Positions 1 to 8,104 are shown, numbered from the stretch's first letter. The stretch: DNA of 64,000 nucleotides from Pseudoxanthomonas sp. 3HH-4 (GCF_006716465.1 NZ_VFPB01000005.1:1-64000); one strand, 5' to 3'. Made by a program: numbers and translations. The notes: generated by a model not told the origin, from the sequence alone.

Positions 1-27
1 CTGTTCTTCGGAAAATCGCTTCTTCAC
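1..27 (-). mobile_element. IS3-family transposase OrfA, 5' end only (cut by window edge)
   Basis: Reading leftward from a GTG at 27, the codons give the N-terminus (M)KKRFSEEQ, which is the typical start of OrfA helix-turn-helix transposase subunits of IS3-family elements. An AGGAG ribosome site lies 7 bases before it (35-39 on the plus strand). The rest of the element lies outside the window. The inverted repeat was not identified with certainty; a run of G at 83-88 on the plus strand may belong to the terminus. The element probably ends just before the gene at 124, so it could affect that gene's promoter. Confidence 0.6.
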
Positions 28-123
28 GTCCAATCTCCTGGTCAGGTGGGATTGGACTCCAAATCGCATCGCTACTCAAAATAGGGGGGACGTCGTCCTT
101 TCAATGTGATCAATGGAGTGAAC

Positions 124-591
124 ATGACCCAGAACCGCATCTCCCTGCGCTTCAACGACGACGACCTGGCCGCCGTCGAAGGCGCCATCGCCACCCTGGA
201 GCAGCACCTCACCGGCCTGATCGGCCTGACCCCCGACGAGCGCCGCGAACTGACCAAGATGGGCGACAAGTCCGAAGCCTTCTGCCGCCAGGCCGTCATC
301 ACCCTGGGCAAACACCCCGACGTACTGCCGCGCAATTTCGACGTGGACGAATACCGCGCCGACCTGGCCGCCCTCGACGCCCTGCGCCCACTGCTCACCC
401 GCCTGCAACGCGTCTACGACCGCATGGTCGACAGCGAAATGGCCCTCGGCAGCGACCTGATGGTCGCCTCCCTGGAAGGCTACGCCCACCTCAAGGTGGC
501 CGGCCGCGGCGATGGCCTGGACACGTTGAAGGAGGCACTGGGTGCCCGGTTCAATCGCAAGCGTCGGCAGGAGCCTGAGCCGGCGGTGTGA
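124..591 (+). CDS. hypothetical cytoplasmic protein, 155 aa
   Basis: I do not recognise the family. The product is acidic, mostly helical by composition, with no signal peptide or membrane segment, and ends in a basic-to-acidic tail (RKRRQEPEPAV). The ATG at 124 is preferred over an upstream ATG at 106 because GGAG lies five bases before it. The middle contains regularly spaced Leu and Arg residues suggestive of a helical bundle. Third-position GC is very high, in keeping with host genes. It is followed by a strong hairpin terminator at 609-632, so it is probably monocistronic. The upstream side is the end of an IS3-type element. Confidence 0.75.
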   Translation: MTQNRISLRFNDDDLAAVEGAIATLEQHLTGLIGLTPDERRELTKMGDKSEAFCRQAVITLGKHPDVLPRNFDVDEYRADLAALDALRPLLTRLQRVYDRMVDSEMALGSDLMVASLEGYAHLKVAGRGDGLDTLKEALGARFNRKRRQEPEPAV

Positions 592-608
592 GTGCGGCAC
601 GATGCAAG

Positions 609-632
609 AAAGGCGAGCTTCGGCTCGCCTTT
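609..632 (+). terminator. UUCG-loop hairpin terminator
   Basis: A perfect 10-bp stem (AAAGGCGAGC paired with GCTCGCCTTT) closes on a TTCG tetraloop, 17 bases after the stop of the gene at 124-591. The stem's own 3' strand supplies the short T run. It is symmetrical and could act in both directions. Confidence 0.75.
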
Positions 633-653
633 CCTGTCAGGTCGCCGTCGGAC

Positions 654-682
654 GTAGCCCGGGTAAGCGCAGCGCACCCGGG
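654..682 (+). repeat. GTAG-headed REP element, single copy
   Basis: The unit begins GTAGCCCGGGTAAGCGCAGC and ends CACCCGGG, so CCCGGGT at the left can pair with ACCCGGG at the right. The same unit recurs at 3526, 6661, 6777 and, inverted, at 6713, 6831, 7399 and 7457. The rest of the 592-976 gap shows no convincing gene beyond this repeat and the terminator. Confidence 0.85.
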
Positions 683-976
683 AGCGCGCTACACAGAGCC
701 TTCCGATGCCGGCCCAGGCCGCCGGCCTGGCCGGACAGTACGGCGCCGGACGCTGAGCGAAGACAAGTCAGAGCAGGCACTGTCGGCGTTGCATGATCTA
801 AAGGCGCTTCCGTGTCGATGGCCGGATGAGATTCCGCCTGACGAACCCTGATTCAGGGCGCAGCGCACCCAAAGTGTCGTGCCCAGAATCAATACGATCT
901 CCGGTACGGCAGATCACCGTGACACGTATCATCCTCGGCAGGCTTTCGCCTGTAAGACAAAGGTCAGGAGGACCTC

Positions 977-1501
977 ATGGCAATCCCAAGATTTGCAGTC
1001 AAATCGTTTGCGCTTTCTCTGATCGCTTCCTGCGCTGGGTTGGTTGGCTGCGCGTCCAACCCACCCGCGCAACCTGTCGAAGCAGATTTCAATGGCAGTT
1101 GGTCAGTGCAGTGGTGCGACAAGACCGATCCGGATGCGGACTGTGGCGGGTTCGACGTCGATCTTGCCCAGGTAGGCGACAAGATCAGCGGCGAATCCTT
1201 CGGCGCGAGAGCGCGGCTTGCCCAGATCGACGAAGGCGGGATTGTTCACGGCATCGCGATCGGAAATACGGCCGTCCTTACCATAGAAAGCCTGCGTAGC
1301 GGCGGCATCTATCTCGTCGAGGCAACCATCGAAGGTCGCTGCATGCATTGGAAGATGCGGGATACGATTCGTAGAAGCGAACGGGACATCGACATCATTG
1401 CAGGAGAGGATGTACTGACAAAGGCGAGCAATCCTTCGTCGAGCAGTGAAGCAAAGCAGAAGATTGACTGCCGCGGCATGCCGATAAGAACACCGGATTG
1501 A
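977..1501 (+). CDS. outer-membrane or periplasmic lipoprotein, candidate immunity protein of the next gene
   Basis: The 174-residue product begins with a lipoprotein signal ending in the lipobox LVGC (Cys25). The mature part is rich in beta-strand patterns (Gly-Ile-x-x-Gly turns) and has four further cysteines (about 47, 56, 122 and 164) that could pair in the periplasm. AGGAGG at 966-971 fixes the start. It lies 44 bases upstream of the lysozyme/RTX gene in the same direction. In xanthomonads, peptidoglycan-targeting effectors of the antibacterial type IV system are encoded beside periplasmic lipoproteins that neutralise them (known pair XAC2609/XAC2610). The immunity role is inferred from position, lipobox and size only; no family match was run. 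Confidence 0.8.
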   Translation: MAIPRFAVKSFALSLIASCAGLVGCASNPPAQPVEADFNGSWSVQWCDKTDPDADCGGFDVDLAQVGDKISGESFGARARLAQIDEGGIVHGIAIGNTAVLTIESLRSGGIYLVEATIEGRCMHWKMRDTIRRSERDIDIIAGEDVLTKASNPSSSSEAKQKIDCRGMPIRTPD

Positions 1502-1545
1502 TGCATGGATGACGACCATAAAGCCACATCGCTGAGGTAACCGAC

Positions 1546-3372
1546 ATGGATTACAGGGAACTTGGCCAGGCGGAGTACGATCGCAAACTTCGCATGGTAA
1601 TAGTTGAGTCCGAGAGCCTGCATGCGCACGCACAAGACATTGGTGACAACCGCGCGACGATAGGTTGGGGTTATACCCTCAACCGAGACAACAACGTTGC
1701 GATCTGGCGAGAGAGTGGTATCGAGCTGACCCAGCAGCAGTGGCAAACATTGGCTGCTGTCGATGCCGCTTCCGCCGACGACAGGACCAGAGTTGGTCTG
1801 ACATTTTCGCGACAACTGAATGCAGCCGAGTCCGACCAATTGCTGAGGGCTTCCATGGCGGAATACGAAGGACCGGCCAACCGTCTGCAGATGCCACTCT
1901 CCGATGAGCGGATCGCCCTCGTTTCGCTTGCCTACAATCGCGGCGTAGGTATGTTGAATGGCATGCCTCGAAGCAATGTGCCAGAGCACGCGATCATGGA
2001 CGCGGTTCGAGAGGGCGATCGCGCAGAGGTGTGGTTCCAGATGCGCTACAACTGCTGGGGAAGCAACAACGAGGCAGAAGCTGGCCTAAGAAAGCGTCGG
2101 TTTGCCGAAGCGCAAGTGTTTGGCTTGTATGACGATCCCAACAACGTCACACCTGACGAAGCCCGCAATGTATACCGCATGTATCAGCTTCATCGCGACG
2201 AGATCGCCCGGGTGGAGCGTGGTTTCGGGGTCACCGTTGAGGGTGAGGCCGCCCAGCGAAATCGTATCGCGCAGGCGAACCGCGATTATCCTGTGCTTGT
2301 CGATGAATACGGAAACGTACCTACCATAGCGGATGCGCTAGGACCGGCTCGTACTGTGCTCTTGCGAGAGCTTCGACAGGAACATCCGGATCTGGCCGAT
2401 CGATTGACCGATGCCAATTTCAACGCCGGGCACATTTACCTCGATCCCGGCAGAGACTTGCGCGACCGTGGTGAAGTCGACCGCCAGTATCCGATAGACA
2501 CCAACAGTAATCGCGTCAACAACCGCAACGTCGCGTTGAGGCGTGAGCAGCACAGCACCACTACATCAGATGTTGACCAGAACCACGGTGCAACTATCGA
2601 TTCGCAGCGGATGTCGCGCGGGCGGAATCCACAGGAGATCGCAAGAAACGACCTGCTGATCGGTGAAGGCGGTAACGACACGCTGCGATCCCATCGTGGT
2701 GATGACATCCTGATTGGTGGGCAGGGCCGGGACCGGATGGAAGGCGGTGAAGGCCACGACACCTACGTGATCGATGCCGGCGACACCCTGCGGGACAGCG
2801 ACGGTGTGGGCGAAGTGCGCTGGGGCGGGCAGCCGCTGACGGGTGGCGCCCGCATCGCGTCCGATCCTGCCGATACCTACCGCAGCGAAGATGGACGCTT
2901 CATCTACGCCCTGCAGAACACTACGCTCACGGTTACCGACGCGTTGGCGTCGGATCAGGCGGACCGCGAGCCGGTGGTGATCGAGAATTTCCAGAGCGGC
3001 CATTTGGGAATCACCCTGAACGAACCCGGCGGCGTCGCACGAGCGCCGGCAGACCCGCACCCTCCGGTCAAGGAAGCGCGTGGAATTGGCATTGCCGTCC
3101 CGCTTCCCTCGGCCTCCGCTCCTGAGGTCGGTGATCGCCAAAGCGGCCACGACCCGGCGCGTGCCGTGTTCGACGATCCCTTTCTCAACAGCATGTATTC
3201 CGCTCTGTTGGCCGGCGACGACAAGGAACTGGATCGTATCGTCGCCGAGTTTTCCCGATCGCCAGAGGGGCAGCGCTTGGCGCAGGTGAGCGACCAGATG
3301 CTGGCCCAGCAGCAGTTGTCGGAAGAGCAGCAACGAGGCCAGGCCCAGCAAGGACCCGTCATGCGCATGTAA
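1546..3372 (+). CDS. lysozyme-like (GH24-type) protein with RTX repeats, candidate secreted antibacterial effector
   Basis: The 608-residue protein has no signal peptide. Residues about 15-190 resemble phage-type lysozymes: Glu21 (or Glu23), Asp31 and Thr38 followed by IGWG match the E-D-T active-site layout, and a downstream segment SLAYNRGVGML fits the same fold. Residues 368-409 carry three RTX-type Gly-Gly-x-Gly-x-Asp calcium-binding nonapeptides. The last 45 residues are Gln-rich and end GPVMRM. The canonical XVIPCD secretion-domain motif of Xanthomonas type IV effectors is not obvious, so the export route (type IV or type I) is open. The upstream lipoprotein gene is the likely immunity partner. 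The 5' half is less GC-biased than neighbouring genes, which suggests acquired DNA. Confidence 0.8.
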   Translation: MDYRELGQAEYDRKLRMVIVESESLHAHAQDIGDNRATIGWGYTLNRDNNVAIWRESGIELTQQQWQTLAAVDAASADDRTRVGLTFSRQLNAAESDQLLRASMAEYEGPANRLQMPLSDERIALVSLAYNRGVGMLNGMPRSNVPEHAIMDAVREGDRAEVWFQMRYNCWGSNNEAEAGLRKRRFAEAQVFGLYDDPNNVTPDEARNVYRMYQLHRDEIARVERGFGVTVEGEAAQRNRIAQANRDYPVLVDEYGNVPTIADALGPARTVLLRELRQEHPDLADRLTDANFNAGHIYLDPGRDLRDRGEVDRQYPIDTNSNRVNNRNVALRREQHSTTTSDVDQNHGATIDSQRMSRGRNPQEIARNDLLIGEGGNDTLRSHRGDDILIGGQGRDRMEGGEGHDTYVIDAGDTLRDSDGVGEVRWGGQPLTGGARIASDPADTYRSEDGRFIYALQNTTLTVTDALASDQADREPVVIENFQSGHLGITLNEPGGVARAPADPHPPVKEARGIGIAVPLPSASAPEVGDRQSGHDPARAVFDDPFLNSMYSALLAGDDKELDRIVAEFSRSPEGQRLAQVSDQMLAQQQLSEEQQRGQAQQGPVMRM

Positions 3373-3525
3373 TGCGCAACGCGCGCATGGCAATACAGGG
3401 ATGAACCACAGGGCGGTCGTGCAACGCTGCGTCGATCACGCGGCTTCCTGCGGGCCGCCTGTACCAACGGGCCGTGTGGGGCCAGCAGGCGCTCCCGCTG
3501 CCCCAGCGGTCCTTGTGTAGCCAGC

Positions 3526-3554
3526 GTAGCCCGGGTGAGCGCAGCGCACCCGGG
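3526..3554 (+). repeat. GTAG-headed REP element, single copy
   Basis: Near-identical to the unit at 654, with GTGAGC in place of GTAAGC. It lies in the 371-base gap between the lysozyme/RTX gene and the convergent hydrolase gene, where no gene was seen. Confidence 0.85.
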
Positions 3555-3582
3555 GCGCCTTGCACGTCATCCTTCGGAAACA

Positions 3583-3636
3583 GGGGTCAGAGTGCATTTC
3601 CAGTGAATGACGCTGCAGAGGAATGTACTCTGCCCC
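3583..3636. repeat. imperfect inverted repeat, hairpin-forming intergenic element
   Basis: GGGGTCAGAGTGCATTTCC at 3583-3601 is complementary, with a few mismatches, to GGAATGTACTCTGCCCC at 3620-3636. The arms flank an 18-base loop. It sits downstream of two convergent genes and belongs to a different repeat type from the GTAG-headed REPs. Confidence 0.65.
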
Positions 3637-3743
3637 ATGTTGCTTCTGCCGTGCCGTGGCGAAGATCGAATCGCTTGTGGTTTTGGCTAGTCGCGCACGC
3701 TCGATCACGCTGATAAGCGTCATGTGGTCACCGTCGTCTGCTG

Positions 3744-5594
3744 TCAACCTTGGGTTTCATCGAACTTCTTCAGGGCTTGTAGTCGCGCATCCAGCACTTT
3801 CGATTCGTGCCCGGCCCGCACTTCCTGGTAGCGCCGGATCGCTTCCTCATAGTTGCCCTGCTCACGGAGCAGGTCGCCCTGGATCAGAAGCCCTTCGCGC
3901 TTCAGATCGGGATCGGAAGTCATTTTTGTGGCCAGTTCGGTCCATAGCTTCTGGTCCTGTACGGTCGTCAGCCGGGTCTGGGCGGGCAGGAACGGCAACT
4001 GCGCGCCTGTCGCATCGGGCGTCGGACTGTGTCGGAAGATGACACCCTTGCCGGACTGGTCGGAGATCACCGCGGCGAGACTGCGCACGGCCGGAGCTTG
4101 CGCGGTTGCCGGCGACTGCTCTTCTACACGGCGTATCGCGACCGCCGCGGCAGGCGAGAGGTTGATCTGCGACAGGTTGTCGGCGACCACGAGCCAAGCC
4201 GTGCCCTCGGGCAGCCCGGACAGGTCGTCGGCCAGCGTCCGGCGCGCCACGTCCGCGATGCGCTCGGCTTTGGCGTCCTCTGGCAGTGCCTGGAAGGCGA
4301 CAAGGTCATCGCCTGATCCCATGTCGTCGCTGATCGCTTGCATCAGTCCACGCGCACGTGACGCACGCTGCTCCTGCGCAACCTGGATGTTGGGCACGAA
4401 CGCACGGACCTTGCGGGGCTTGGTCGATCCGAGCTGCAGTTCGAACTCGTACTCCTCCTTGAGCACGCCGATCGGGAACATCCGAAGGTCATCGCTGGAC
4501 GACGGGCCAACCTTGCGTCGTTCGCCCTCGGGGGCGATGTACAGCGTCAGTCCGCCCGGCCGGTGGATCCGGTAATCCAGCCATAGTTTGCTCTTGTTCT
4601 CGATCTTGGCAACGCTGAAGTCATTGACGTCGCCAAGCCGAAACATCCAGCGGTCTTGGTCGACCTCGAAGTTCGGCGTCTGCCATGCATTCGCGTCCAG
4701 GCGCGGCATCACGTAGTTGCGCAGTGCGTTCACCAGCACCACCACGGACGGATGCGTGGCGCGGTCGGGTTTGACGATCGACAGATGGTCGGCATCCTGG
4801 ATCGCGGGGGCAGCCTCGTCGCACAGGCGGGTGCTGGCCGACCATGGCACGATCAGCACGCCTTTGGTCGGTTTGGTCTCGTAGGCGCAGATTACCGTCG
4901 GCGCTTGGCCAGCGCGGCGCATCTCGACCCAATCGTTGTTGAGCTCACGCAGGAACTCGTTGTGGTCGACCAGCAGCATCTGCTTGATGGCCTCGTTATT
5001 GACCACGTGTTGGGCGATCCCGGTGATCTGCGAGCCCCCTTGCGGCGTGGCGAACTGCACGATCAGCGGTACCTTGTGAGCGAGGTCGCGTTGTGCAGTC
5101 AGCTGACGCATCGTGACCAGCCCACCCATGCTGTGGGTGACGAAGACCACATTGTCGTACTCCCACACATCGTTGAACTGGAGGTACTGATGCAGGCTGC
5201 GCGCCGCCTCGCTCACGCTTAGTGAGCCGTCCTTGAACATCCGGGACGTGAAGCCGAATGCGAATACATCGACCTCTTCTCCGACTCGCGGCGATGCCTT
5301 GAGCAGGTCGAAGAACGTCGTCCCGCTGGGGTGCGTCCAAGTGGTGATGGTGTCGCCGAAGATGCCGTGGACGAATACCACCGCGACCCTCTTCTGCGGT
5401 TCCGCGCGATGGATCCAGCGTGGATCCTTGTCGTTGATTGCTTCTGAGGTGGCCGTCGCTTGCTTGCTGTCTTTCCCTTGCAAGTCGCAACTGGTGAGCG
5501 TAGCGGCCAGAGCCAGCATGCCCAGCGACGCGAGGCACCGAAACGTTGCCGCGGTGTGGGAAGACGAGTGCGCGGATCGGATGTGCGTCATCAT
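3744..5594 (-). CDS. lipoprotein alpha/beta-hydrolase (SERAC1/lipase-like) with C-terminal TPR-like tail
   Basis: The 616-residue product has a lipoprotein signal ending LTSC (Cys36). The hydrolase domain shows VVFVHGIFGD (His76-Gly77, oxyanion loop) and the nucleophile elbow THSMGG (Ser155), followed by a short helix (LVTMRQL), as in SERAC1- and LCAT-like esterases. Residues about 300-560 are of unknown fold. The last 50 residues form one TPR-like helical hairpin (LREQGNYEEAIRRYQEV). GGAGG lies five bases before the start codon. The gene is convergent to the lysozyme/RTX gene and next to a conjugation-gene remnant, so it may belong to the same accessory island. Its substrate is unknown; a membrane-anchored lipase or esterase is the safest reading. 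Confidence 0.8.
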   Translation of the reverse strand: MMTHIRSAHSSSHTAATFRCLASLGMLALAATLTSCDLQGKDSKQATATSEAINDKDPRWIHRAEPQKRVAVVFVHGIFGDTITTWTHPSGTTFFDLLKASPRVGEEVDVFAFGFTSRMFKDGSLSVSEAARSLHQYLQFNDVWEYDNVVFVTHSMGGLVTMRQLTAQRDLAHKVPLIVQFATPQGGSQITGIAQHVVNNEAIKQMLLVDHNEFLRELNNDWVEMRRAGQAPTVICAYETKPTKGVLIVPWSASTRLCDEAAPAIQDADHLSIVKPDRATHPSVVVLVNALRNYVMPRLDANAWQTPNFEVDQDRWMFRLGDVNDFSVAKIENKSKLWLDYRIHRPGGLTLYIAPEGERRKVGPSSSDDLRMFPIGVLKEEYEFELQLGSTKPRKVRAFVPNIQVAQEQRASRARGLMQAISDDMGSGDDLVAFQALPEDAKAERIADVARRTLADDLSGLPEGTAWLVVADNLSQINLSPAAAVAIRRVEEQSPATAQAPAVRSLAAVISDQSGKGVIFRHSPTPDATGAQLPFLPAQTRLTTVQDQKLWTELATKMTSDPDLKREGLLIQGDLLREQGNYEEAIRRYQEVRAGHESKVLDARLQALKKFDETQG

Positions 5595-5654
5595 GATTTC
5601 CTCCCCGGAGGATCTTCTCTGACAGAATCCTGCAAGTCATTGGGTCTGCTGAAG

Positions 5655-5945
5655 GCCTGCGGCCTCGGGTGTCTTGGTGGCGTTGCATGGATACATGGCG
5701 ACTCGGCGCTCGACGGGCTACTGCGCTTGGAGCACCTGGTGAAGGAGACGGTCGCCAGCTTGCCGTGTGCGTGGATCACGGATGCAATCGACATGGTGGT
5801 ATTCCTGGATGGCTGGGGACAGGCGAGGCGGGTGCACCAGATCGAAAAGGGGCGGGACCTGGACGGCGATGGCTACCAACTGCAGCAGGTAGACCGGGCG
5901 AGCGTACGAATGCGTGTCAGCAACTCAGAGGCAAATAAAAAGTAG
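5655..5945 (+). pseudogene. C-terminal fragment of a TrbB-type conjugative-transfer ATPase
   Basis: In one frame, the stretch ending at the stop at 5943-5945 reads GGVAWIHGDSALDGLLRLEH, then ITDAIDMVVFLDG, then QARRVHQIEK. This follows the C-terminal part of TrbB/VirB11-like secretion ATPases: the His-box region (normally GGVATIHA), the RLEQL helix, and the IDVVVFIAGRG-ARR strand-turn. No Walker A or B portion and no plausible start exist upstream, where the opposite-strand hydrolase gene begins. I read it as a relic of a conjugative or integrative element. The exact 5' limit is uncertain. Confidence 0.6.
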
Positions 5946-6292
5946 GGTGACCGTCGTCATGTACCGTCGGTAGACAGTGCCCTTGGCGCTGAGCCCAGGC
6001 CGCTGTCCAGGAAGCGATCTCACCACGCACAACGCCGCTGTTCGAATGCGACGGCCATGAATTGTTCGGTTAATGCATGTATCTGACGAGCGGGCGAGTG
6101 CCAGGCCCGCGTTGGGGTGAGCCAGCGCAGGCCGGGTAAGCGAAGCGAACCCGGAGGCTGCATGCAGGACACGTTCTGTGTCCGACGCCCCGGGTGCGAC
6201 CTTCGGCCTCACCCGGGCTGCGCCACGCTTCTTGGTCGCACGGTGGATAAACTACGGCCATCAACCTCCCGATCCCCACAAGGAACACCCCA
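5946..6292. other. gene-free stretch with REP pair
   Basis: No convincing coding region is visible between the TrbB remnant and the FKBP gene. It holds a divergent REP pair (6128-6220), and the promoter of the FKBP gene presumably lies after it. Confidence 0.6.
6128..6220. repeat. divergent inverted REP pair
   Basis: The left copy, GCCGGGTAAGCGAAGCGAAC followed by CCGG, is inverted relative to a right copy ending CTCACCCGGGCTGC at about 6207-6220, and both are diverged from the standard unit. The arrangement is that of a head-to-head REP pair, like those at 6661-6747 and 6777-6864. Confidence 0.7.
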
Positions 6293-6646
6293 ATGGCATT
6301 CACCACCACAACCTCCGGCCTGCAATTCGGAGACACCGTCGTCGGCAGCGGCGTCGAGGCCAAGCCCGGCAGCAATGTCACCGTGCACTACACCGGCTGG
6401 CTGTACGAGAACGGCGAGCAGGGCGCCAAGTTCGATTCCAGCAAGGACCGTGGCGAGCCCTTCATCTTTCCCCTCGGCGGCGGCATGGTCATCAAGGGCT
6501 GGGACGAAGGCGTGCAGGGCATGAAGGTCGGTGGCCAGCGCACTCTCATCATCCCCGCCACCCTCGGCTACGGTGCCCGCGGTGCCGGCGGCGTCATCCC
6601 GCCCAACGCCACGCTGAAGTTCGACGTCGAACTGCTGGGCACCTGA
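6293..6646 (+). CDS. FKBP-type peptidyl-prolyl cis-trans isomerase
   Basis: The 117-residue protein is a single FKBP domain without signal peptide, so it is cytoplasmic. It contains the family signatures VHYTGWL, KFDSS, the FPLGGGMVIKGWDEGVQGMKVGG core with the pocket Trp, and the final strand ATLKFDVELL. Length equals that of minimal human-FKBP12-like bacterial isomerases. It catalyses rotation of Xaa-Pro peptide bonds. REP elements flank it on both sides, and it appears monocistronic. Confidence 0.95.
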   Translation: MAFTTTTSGLQFGDTVVGSGVEAKPGSNVTVHYTGWLYENGEQGAKFDSSKDRGEPFIFPLGGGMVIKGWDEGVQGMKVGGQRTLIIPATLGYGARGAGGVIPPNATLKFDVELLGT

Positions 6647-6660
6647 GCCAAGCGACCCGC

Positions 6661-6747
6661 GTAGTCCGGGTAAGTGCAGTGCACCCGGGCGCACTACACG
6701 TAACCATTCCGATCCCCAGGTGCGGTCGTTGGCCTTACCCGGGCTAC
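6661..6747. repeat. inverted REP pair 1 upstream of RAYT gene
   Basis: A GTAG-headed unit at 6661-6689 (GTAGTCCGGG...CACCCGGG) faces its inverted mate at 6713-6747, which ends ACCCGGGCTAC. The pair can fold into a long cruciform. It starts 14 bases after the FKBP stop. Confidence 0.85.
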
Positions 6748-6776
6748 GGGATTTGGTCGGGGGTTCTGCGACCCGC

Positions 6777-6864
6777 GTAGCCCGGGTAAGCGCAGCGCAC
6801 CCGGGATGCACTACACGTAGTCATTCCGATCCCCGGGTGCGGCCGTTGGCCTTACCCGGGCTAC
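6777..6864. repeat. inverted REP pair 2 upstream of RAYT gene
   Basis: The unit at 6777-6805 and its inverted mate at 6831-6864 repeat pair 1 almost exactly, including the spacer, so the two pairs look like a tandem duplication. The second mate ends 22 bases before the RAYT start codon. Confidence 0.85.
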
Positions 6865-6886
6865 GGGTTTCCGTTATGGTCGCGGC

Positions 6887-7387
6887 ATGGTCAGGTATCG
6901 CCGCAATCGGATTGCAGGCGCAACGTACTTCTTCACCGTCACGTTGCGGGACCGCAGGAGTGATCTTCTCGTTCGCGAGATCGATGCGTTGCGCGCCGCC
7001 TGGCGTGCTGCCGCCAAGCGCATACCTCACGTGGTGATCGCCGCCGTCGTGCTTCCCGATCACCTGCATGCCGTGATCCGCATGACCGATGCGACCGCCG
7101 ACTATCCGCGGTTGTGGCAGGACATCAAGAAGGGGTTCACGCGCCGTGTCGTTCCTGCTGGCGGACCATCGCCGTGGCAGTCGCGCTACTGGGAACGCAC
7201 GGTGCGCGACGAGGTCGAACTGCAGGCGCTTGTCGATTACGTGCATATCAATCCCGTCAAGCATGGTCTGGTTGAGAACGCAGCCGCATGGCCGCATTCC
7301 AGCTTCCACCGGGATGTGTCGCGGGGCGTGCTGCCGCAGGACTGGGCTGCCGGCGGCGAGGTGAAGGCAGGGTTGGGCGAACGGTAG
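6887..7387 (+). CDS. REP-associated tyrosine transposase (RAYT, Y1 HUH family)
   Basis: The 166-residue protein has the HUH motif PDHLH (His59, His61) and the single catalytic tyrosine in YVHINPVKHG (Tyr118), both hallmarks of TnpA-REP/RAYT single-strand transposases. It starts RYRRNRIAGATYFFTVTL, as the family does. RAYTs cut and rejoin REP hairpins next to the GTAG tetranucleotide and are thought to spread them. Here the gene is nested between two inverted REP pairs upstream and two same-orientation REP units downstream, all GTAG-headed, making a complete REP/RAYT locus. All three key residues are intact and the ORF is full length, so it may be active. No clear ribosome site precedes the ATG. 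Confidence 0.92.
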   Translation: MVRYRRNRIAGATYFFTVTLRDRRSDLLVREIDALRAAWRAAAKRIPHVVIAAVVLPDHLHAVIRMTDATADYPRLWQDIKKGFTRRVVPAGGPSPWQSRYWERTVRDEVELQALVDYVHINPVKHGLVENAAAWPHSSFHRDVSRGVLPQDWAAGGEVKAGLGER

Positions 7388-7398
7388 TCGTCCGTCGG

Positions 7399-7490
7399 CC
7401 CCGGGTGCGCTTCGCTTACCCGGGCTACGTGGATTGATGCGCATCGTTCCCGTTCCCCCGGGGTGCGGCCGTTGGCCTTACCCGGGCTAC
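7399..7490. repeat. two direct REP units downstream of RAYT gene
   Basis: Two units of the same orientation (7399-7428 and 7457-7490), each ending ACCCGGGCTAC, close the REP/RAYT locus. The second overlaps the stop codon of the convergent gene at 7487-8074. Confidence 0.85.
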
Positions 7491-8074
7491 GTGTTGGGCG
7501 TCCCGCGCAACTCCGCCACCTGTGCCTCCAACGCCGCAATCCGCCGGTCGCGCTCGTCCAGTACACGCTGCACATCTTCAGCTTCGAAGCGCACCGGGAT
7601 GTACTTCGGACAGTTCCAGTCGAACGCTTCCACATGGATCGTCATCGCGCGTTCGGTACGTCCCGCGCCCGGTGATTCCTCCACGCTCAAGCGGCCCAGC
7701 AGCTTCAGCCGTTGCCGATGCGTGTAGTCCATCAGGATCAACGCCACGCGGTCGTCGTTCGCGACGTTGCCCACGCTGATGAACTGGCGGTTGCCGGGCA
7801 GGTCGGTGAAGGTCAGCGTCTTCGCATCGACCACGCGCAGGAAACCCGGCGCGCCGCCGCGGTGCTGCACGTACGGCCAGCCCGTTTCCGACACCGTCGC
7901 CATGTAGAAACTGCGCTGCGCGTGGATGAAGGCGGCCTCGTCGGCTCCGAGTTCGGCATTGCGTACCTCGTCGCCGGATTCGAAGGCCCGCGCGTACTGC
8001 GCGCGGCTGCCGTCCCGTGCCTGTACGTCGCGGACCGCGGGGGTGAAGGCGATGTTCGCGAACGCGTGTCTCAT
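7487..8074 (-). CDS. pyridoxamine 5'-phosphate oxidase-like (FMN split-barrel) protein
   Basis: The 195-residue product shows the split-barrel flavin-binding pattern: FYMATVSETGWPYVQHRGG, then a LTFTDLPGNRQFISVGN strand-turn that contacts FMN phosphate, and VALILMDYTHRQRLKLLGR. The last 25 residues form a coiled coil (RVLDERDRRIAALEAQVAEL). The ATG at 8074 has GGAG upstream and is preferred over a longer ORF that would run into non-coding repeat sequence. Family members are FMN-dependent oxidoreductases acting on diverse small molecules; the substrate cannot be told. Its stop codon is embedded in a REP unit. Confidence 0.88.
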   Translation of the reverse strand: MRHAFANIAFTPAVRDVQARDGSRAQYARAFESGDEVRNAELGADEAAFIHAQRSFYMATVSETGWPYVQHRGGAPGFLRVVDAKTLTFTDLPGNRQFISVGNVANDDRVALILMDYTHRQRLKLLGRLSVEESPGAGRTERAMTIHVEAFDWNCPKYIPVRFEAEDVQRVLDERDRRIAALEAQVAELRGTPNT

Positions 8075-8104
8075 GTCGATCTCCAAAGAGGGGCTGCGTA
8101 GCCC

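Noticed and set aside
3052..3372. Canonical XVIPCD secretion domain in the lysozyme-RTX C-terminus
   Set aside because: The GLxRID-type motif was looked for and not seen; only a Gln-rich tail is present, so the domain is not claimed.
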